Shown one piece after another: positions 60,155 to 64,000 of a stretch of 64,000 nt of DNA (within the stretch, counting starts at the first letter, position 1; every line of letters begins with the position of its first letter). The position numbers and the translations under genes are program-made. Origin of the DNA: Streptomyces lateritius (GTDB lineage Bacteria > Actinomycetota > Actinomycetes > Streptomycetales > Streptomycetaceae); assembly GCF_014649715.1 (NCBI RefSeq), contig NZ_BMTO01000010.1:121688-185687 (forward strand). Reading direction: 5' to 3'. The notes beneath the pieces were generated by a model. The model saw nothing but the letters and a program-made list of their open reading frames with translations, was not told the origin of the DNA and did no database searches.

Positions 60155-60576
60155 CCTGCTCCGCGCCGGCCCACCGCGACCCGCTCTTGGTCTCGCACCG
60201 CGGCTCCAAGGCTCTGAGCGGACCGATCGGTACGACCGGAGGGTCCGCCTTCAGTCCCGCAGTACCCGTCGCTACCCGAGGAACGACAGGCGCACCTGGC
60301 GCTCCGGGTTGTCCTTGTTGGTGTCCGCCAACCTCCGCAAGGACAACCCCAACCGTACTTCGACCTCGGCCATGCGCGGGCCGATCCCGCTGACGACGAC
60401 TGAGGCCGCAGTTCCCGTGTGGTGTCCCGATTGGTTCACGAAGCTGTCGCGGTTGGGACCCGGCCGTCTCCTGTGTCGTGCAGTGACGGATAGCGTTCCT
60501 GACCTCGGGGTCGCACGTCCGTGCGGCGCCGACCATGCACCTTTCTGCTCTGACGACTCCACGGGGGTACGGCGAC
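60155..60576. other. Stretch without a recognised gene
   Basis: About 420 bases between the NmrA stub and the lipoprotein gene. A minus-strand frame could code for a short peptide ending ADTNKDNPERQVRLSFLG at 60272, but no family is recognised. The rightward promoter of the lipoprotein gene should lie here; no clear -35/-10 was found. Confidence 0.4.
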
Positions 60577-61821
60577 ATGACCATGCGACGAGACGGCATG
60601 CCGGGTGGCAGGTTCTCCCGGCGGCGTGCACTACGGCTGGCCGGCGGCGGTCTCACGCTGGCCGTGCTGACCGCAGGTGTGGCAGGTTGTCGCGAGGACG
60701 GCTCCGATGCCGGCGGATCCGGGGGGTCCGAGCCGGTCGGCGGGGACAAGCCGGCCGGGGGCGGCGCCGGTGAGGACGGCCAGGCTCCTGAGCCGCTGTG
60801 GACGAAGACGACATCCGCCCAGACCTACGGCGACAACGACGAGCTCGTGGCCGCGGGCGGTGTGGTGATCGCCAGCGGTGCTCCACTGGTCGCACTGGAC
60901 GCGGCGTCGGGCAAGGAGCAGTGGTCACTGGAGGACGGCGCGACCCCCGGGGCACCGATGCTACTCGGCAGCGGCACGCTGTACCTGGCCAGCGCTACAT
61001 ACGACGGCACCGTCACCGGCTACGACCCGGCCTCGGGCAAGCAGACCTGGCGCAGCCACCTGGGCAAGGAGTACCGGCAGCCGAGACCGATCGCGGTGGA
61101 CGACGATCAGGTGTACGTCATCGCCGAGATCCAGGAGGCCGACGGCTCGTCCAAGACCAACGTGATCGCCGCGCTGAACAGCCTTACGGGCAGAGTGGCG
61201 TGGAAGGAACAGCGCGACTTCGGCACCGAGCAGAACGGTATCCACGCCCATGCCGAGGGTCGCCACCTCGTGTACACCGACTTCAAGAAGAACCTGACGG
61301 TGCGCGACACCGCCACCGGCAAGCAGGTGTGGACGCACAAAACCGCCAAGACCAACTACGGCTTCTTCGCCGTGTACAAGGATCTGGTGATCGTTCCGCA
61401 GGGTCCGAAGCTTCTGGCTTTCGGCCTGGCCGACGGCTCGGCGAAGTGGTCGGTGGAGACCGCCGAGAGCTACGTCGCTTTCAAGGAGCCGGCCGTCCTG
61501 GACGACGTGCTCTACATCGTCGACAGCGACCGCACGATGCGTGCCCTCGACCCCCGTACGGGCAAGGAGATCTGGCAGTCGACGGCGCTCGCCGACGCGA
61601 ATCTCACGGTGCCGCGGCAGTACGTGAAGGTGGGCGATGTCCTGTACGCGGCCACAGACCTGGACGAGCGGGGCGGCGTGATAGCCATAGACGCGAAGAC
61701 CGGTGCCGTGCGATGGACGTTCAACGACAAGACCGGTGACTATCACGCGTGGCTGGTGGCCACGGACGGGAAGCACGTGTTCGCCCTGCACGGCAAGAAA
61801 CTGCACGCGCTGCCCGTCTGA
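60577..61821 (+). CDS. TAT-exported lipoprotein with PQQ-type beta-propeller
   Basis: 414 aa from ATG 60577 (GGGGG upstream). A twin-arginine signal RFSRRRALRLAGGGL leads to the lipobox AGVAGC (C38). A Gly/Ser/Glu linker follows. Repeats close to ALDAASGKEQWSLEDG, GYDPASGKQTWRSHLG, VRDTATGKQVWTHK, ALDPRTGKEIWQS and AIDAKTGAVRWTFND are PQQ/BamB-like propeller blades. It lies outside the membrane as a scaffold or sensor; in Streptomyces similar domains are fused to Ser/Thr kinases. PQQ binding itself is not implied. Confidence 0.85.
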   Translation: MTMRRDGMPGGRFSRRRALRLAGGGLTLAVLTAGVAGCREDGSDAGGSGGSEPVGGDKPAGGGAGEDGQAPEPLWTKTTSAQTYGDNDELVAAGGVVIASGAPLVALDAASGKEQWSLEDGATPGAPMLLGSGTLYLASATYDGTVTGYDPASGKQTWRSHLGKEYRQPRPIAVDDDQVYVIAEIQEADGSSKTNVIAALNSLTGRVAWKEQRDFGTEQNGIHAHAEGRHLVYTDFKKNLTVRDTATGKQVWTHKTAKTNYGFFAVYKDLVIVPQGPKLLAFGLADGSAKWSVETAESYVAFKEPAVLDDVLYIVDSDRTMRALDPRTGKEIWQSTALADANLTVPRQYVKVGDVLYAATDLDERGGVIAIDAKTGAVRWTFNDKTGDYHAWLVATDGKHVFALHGKKLHALPV

Positions 61822-62298
61822 CACCCGCGCAGCCGTTCCCGGACGTCCGGCACGGGCCTTCGGAGCGGTCACCGATTGGGCGCCGGCTGTCTGTGGGCAG
61901 CAGTCGAGCTCAACCTCCGCACGGACTCCGACCGTCCTCCAGCCCCTCTCCCACCCGCGACCGCCGGCATATTCGTGCCGGAGTCGACCTGGTGGACACG
62001 GTGGCTTGTGCGGCGCTCGACGGGTCACCCGGGCGCGGCCCTCGCAGAGGCGGGAGGAATGGCCGAAACGGCTCGTCCCGCAGCGAGCAGGTGACCGCAG
62101 TGCGGCCGGCTGGTCCACGGTGGCGAACGCCGGCCCGTCGAACATGGTCCACTCGTCCCGGAGCCCGGAGCCCGTAGCCCCAGATCCCCAGAGCGAGCTT
62201 CGGACGAGGGCGCCGGGTCTGGGCCCGGCCGGCTGTCCTCGCCCCGACAGGTGCGCCCGAGGCCACCGGGCGCCTCCCGGCCGTCCGGTCGACGCGGC
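61822..62298. other. Intergenic stretch without a recognised gene
   Basis: About 475 bases between two convergent genes. It contains the palindrome CCGGACGTCCGG at 61839-61850. A minor plus-strand frame ends at 62094 (IFVPESTWWTRWLVRR), of no known family. No promoter or terminator could be assigned with confidence. Confidence 0.4.
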
Positions 62299-62544
62299 CT
62301 AAGCGCGGTCCCGGCCTGCGGAGTCGGACAGTCCGGCGGAGACGTCATGCTCGTTCTCGACGGCAGGTCCCTCCTCGACGGCCTGCACTCCGGAGGAAGG
62401 AAGCAGCTGAGGAATGCCATCGACGATCGGATAGCGACGACGCAGGCGCGGGTTGTAGAGCGCGCCCCCGCTCTCGTCGAGGATCAGCGGCCCCTTGTCG
62501 AGCGGGCAGGCGAGGATCTTCAGCAGCGGGTTGTCAGGCTTCAT
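62299..62544 (-). CDS. Trm112/UPF0434-family small protein
   Basis: 81 aa from ATG 62544. LLKILACPLDKGPLILDESG, then LYNPRLRRRYPIVDGIPQLLPSSG is the Trm112 fold. Classical members bind zinc by four Cys; here only one Cys remains (ACPLDK), as in many actinobacterial copies. Trm112 proteins stabilise partner methyltransferases. A methyltransferase gene is two genes upstream in the same operon, so it may be the partner. It overlaps the DMT stop (ATGA). Confidence 0.85.
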   Translation of the reverse strand: MKPDNPLLKILACPLDKGPLILDESGGALYNPRLRRRYPIVDGIPQLLPSSGVQAVEEGPAVENEHDVSAGLSDSAGRDRA

Positions 62545-63446
62545 GACCGGGTTCCTTCGGATGTGGGGGTGTCCGCGTCGTGTCGCGGCAGGGTGAGCAG
62601 AACCGTCAGTGCGAGCACGATGCCGCCGAGACGCAGTAACAGCCGCAACGAGTTGTCGGGCAGCGGCTCGTCGAACGCGATCGTGCCGCTCACGATGGTG
62701 AACACACAGGTCACCGTCGAGCACACCGGGACGATCAGCGAGGCCCGGCAACGCTGGAGCGCGGTCTGTGACAGCACCAGCCCACTGACCCCTGTGAGCA
62801 GGAGGAGGTACGGGTACGGGGAGGAGACCAGGGCGGGCACGCTACCCAGGAGGTCCGACGTGTCCAGATGCCCGGAGACGCCCTTGATGGCGAGCGAGCT
62901 GACGCCGTAGATCAGACCGACCGCGACCGCGTAGGCCACTCCTGTGGTCGGCTGCCGATGGCGCCGACGGGCGCGCCGCTCCGCGGCCGTGTAGAGCGCC
63001 AGACCGGCCGCGAGGGTCGGCACGCACAGTGCCAGCAGGGTACCCGCGGGCGCGCTGCGGCTGATCTCCTCGCTGGACTCGTACAGCGAGGCCACCACCA
63101 TCACCAGCGCCAGACCGATGACAGCCACCGCACGCCGCTCACGGCCGGAGGGGCGCTCACCGAGCACCACCGACGAGAGCACCAGCAGGAGTACCAGCCC
63201 GGACAGGAACAAGCCCTGGGCGGCGGCGATCGGCAGTGTGCGGTAGACAGCCAGCTGCGCGGCGAACCCCAGGGCCAGCGCCATGGCCCCGCAGATCCAC
63301 AAGGGCCTGCAGGCCAGCAGGATCAGGGCCCGGCCCGGCTGTGCGGCGCTCAGCGGCGGCATGCCTGCCAGCGCCCGCTTCTCCAGGACGAAGCCGGTGC
63401 TGTACAGGACGTTCGCCACCAGCGCGGCGATCACACCCCACACCAC
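62541..63446 (-). CDS. DMT-superfamily (EamA-like) transporter
   Basis: 301 aa. About ten helices: WGVIAALVANVLYSTGFVLEKRAL, LWICGAMALALGFAAQLAVY, GLFLSGLVLLLVLSSVVLGE, AVAVIGLALVMVVASLYES, GVAYAVAVGLIYGVSSLAIKGV and LLLRLGGIVLALTVLLTLP. It lies between the methyltransferase (3-base gap) and Trm112 (overlap), so it is in one operon. It may carry a product or lipid-linked substrate of the neighbouring methyltransferase. Confidence 0.85.
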   Translation of the reverse strand: MVWGVIAALVANVLYSTGFVLEKRALAGMPPLSAAQPGRALILLACRPLWICGAMALALGFAAQLAVYRTLPIAAAQGLFLSGLVLLLVLSSVVLGERPSGRERRAVAVIGLALVMVVASLYESSEEISRSAPAGTLLALCVPTLAAGLALYTAAERRARRRHRQPTTGVAYAVAVGLIYGVSSLAIKGVSGHLDTSDLLGSVPALVSSPYPYLLLLTGVSGLVLSQTALQRCRASLIVPVCSTVTCVFTIVSGTIAFDEPLPDNSLRLLLRLGGIVLALTVLLTLPRHDADTPTSEGTRS

Positions 63447-63449
63447 GCG

Positions 63450-64000
63450 CTACACCTTTTTCGCATGCACGAGGAGGATGGAGGCGAGGGACGGCAGCCC
63501 ACAGGCCAAGCGGTCCAGCGGGCGGAGCGGGCGCGGCACTCCGTGGAACGGCGCACCGGCGACCGTCACCACCTCGAACCCGGACGCCGCCACGAACTCA
63601 CGCAGCGCGCGTGCCGTGTACAGCCTCAGATGGCCCACCACCTCCTTGCCCGGTCTGCCGTGGATGCGGCGCAGACTCACCTCGGAGAACACCGGCTGGA
63701 CCCCGGCGAGCAGCAGGGCGCGGTTGTACCAGGCGCCGAGGTTCGGAGTCGAGAGCATCAGATGCCCACCCGGACGCAGTACCCTGCGCAGTTCGTCGAG
63801 GGCACTGTCGGGGTCGACAAGGTGCTCGACGACCTCGCTGAACAGCACGGCGTCGGCGCTGCCGGAGGCGAACGGCAGCCCGCTGCCGGTCAGCTCGCCG
63901 CGGACGACCTGGCTCAGGCGCGGCGCCGCCCTGCGTAGCGCGTCCTGCGACCAGTCGATCCCCACGATGCGGTGCCCGTCCAGGACGCGGGTGGCGGTCG
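63450..64000 (-). CDS. Class I SAM-dependent methyltransferase (5' end outside the window)
   Basis: At least 183 residues; the frame runs off the window edge (…VLDGHRIVGIDWSQDAL), so the start and motif I are not visible. ADAVLFSEVVEHLVDPDSALDELRRVLRPGGHLMLSTPNLGAWYNR is the UbiE/COQ5-type block with the post-I and motif II/III parts. LGAWYNRALLLAGVQP and GKEVVGHLRLYTARALREFVAASGFEVV place it near methyltransferases of glycolipid or polyisoprenoid pathways. It heads the operon with the DMT and Trm112 genes as far as seen. Confidence 0.85.
   Translation of the reverse strand, partial: TATRVLDGHRIVGIDWSQDALRRAAPRLSQVVRGELTGSGLPFASGSADAVLFSEVVEHLVDPDSALDELRRVLRPGGHLMLSTPNLGAWYNRALLLAGVQPVFSEVSLRRIHGRPGKEVVGHLRLYTARALREFVAASGFEVVTVAGAPFHGVPRPLRPLDRLACGLPSLASILLVHAKKV

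Overview
The window is high-GC actinobacterial DNA, almost certainly from a Streptomyces chromosome. Coding frames end codons in G or C, GTG and TTG starts are common, purine-rich ribosome binding sites are strong, twin-arginine and lipobox secretion signals occur, and the gene content (SARP/AfsR regulator, ECF41 sigma factor, FUSC, DUF4383, AsnC pairs) is typical of the genus. No rRNA, tRNA, CRISPR array or phage module was seen. Seven decayed genes or gene stubs, three short inverted-repeat elements and one deleted transposase suggest an accessory part of the chromosome rather than its core.

Layout. 1-5.4 kb: a nucleotidyltransferase/alcohol dehydrogenase pair, a chimeric membrane protein, uracil-DNA glycosylase, an N-acetylglucosamine-kinase-like protein and a CbiX-like protein ending in a strong terminator. 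5.4-9.2 kb: a gene-poor stretch, a lactonase-type beta-propeller and a FUSC membrane protein. 9.2-18.6 kb: a stress-type island (DUF4383, SRPBCC, SDR, small basic protein, CDGSH iron-sulfur protein, MTQ2-type methyltransferase, FAD/Rieske oxidoreductase, carboxylate-amine ligase, BON protein and phosphoesterase). In this island a LigD-type polymerase gene, a topoisomerase IB gene and a periplasmic-binding-protein gene have decayed. 18.7-24.1 kb: two AsnC regulators, a DinB protein, a secreted NlpC/P60 protein and an SMP-30 lactonase.

24.2-35.5 kb is the most coherent unit. It holds a secreted GH85 endo-beta-N-acetylglucosaminidase, a LacI repressor, a three-gene sugar ABC importer, a GH5-type glycosidase and a GH38 alpha-mannosidase. 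Two matching LacI-type palindromes lie in the two outward promoters. Together they read as a locus for capture and breakdown of high-mannose N-glycans: release outside the cell, import of the glycan, then trimming inside to mannose and GlcNAc.

35.5-51.9 kb: an ArsR-controlled MFS exporter, a CarD-like small protein, a wrecked AfsR-type regulator, a TetR regulator, a cysteine-rich copper-storage protein, a xylose-type ABC operon, an orphan ATP-grasp ligase, a sortase, a cupin, transporters and a two-PASTA-like membrane protein. Three related short elements with GCCGTGTCC-type ends (here called A, B and C) lie downstream of leftward genes in this part. 52-58.5 kb: a secreted polysaccharide lyase 8, an SDR, a DUF998 protein, and an FAD oxidoreductase/ECF41 sigma operon with a recognisable ECF41 promoter. 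58.6-64 kb: an RpiR regulator with an orphan operator and promoter, an NmrA stub, a PQQ-propeller lipoprotein, and a Trm112/DMT/methyltransferase group that runs off the window.

All functional calls rest on reading motifs and layout by eye. No database search was run.
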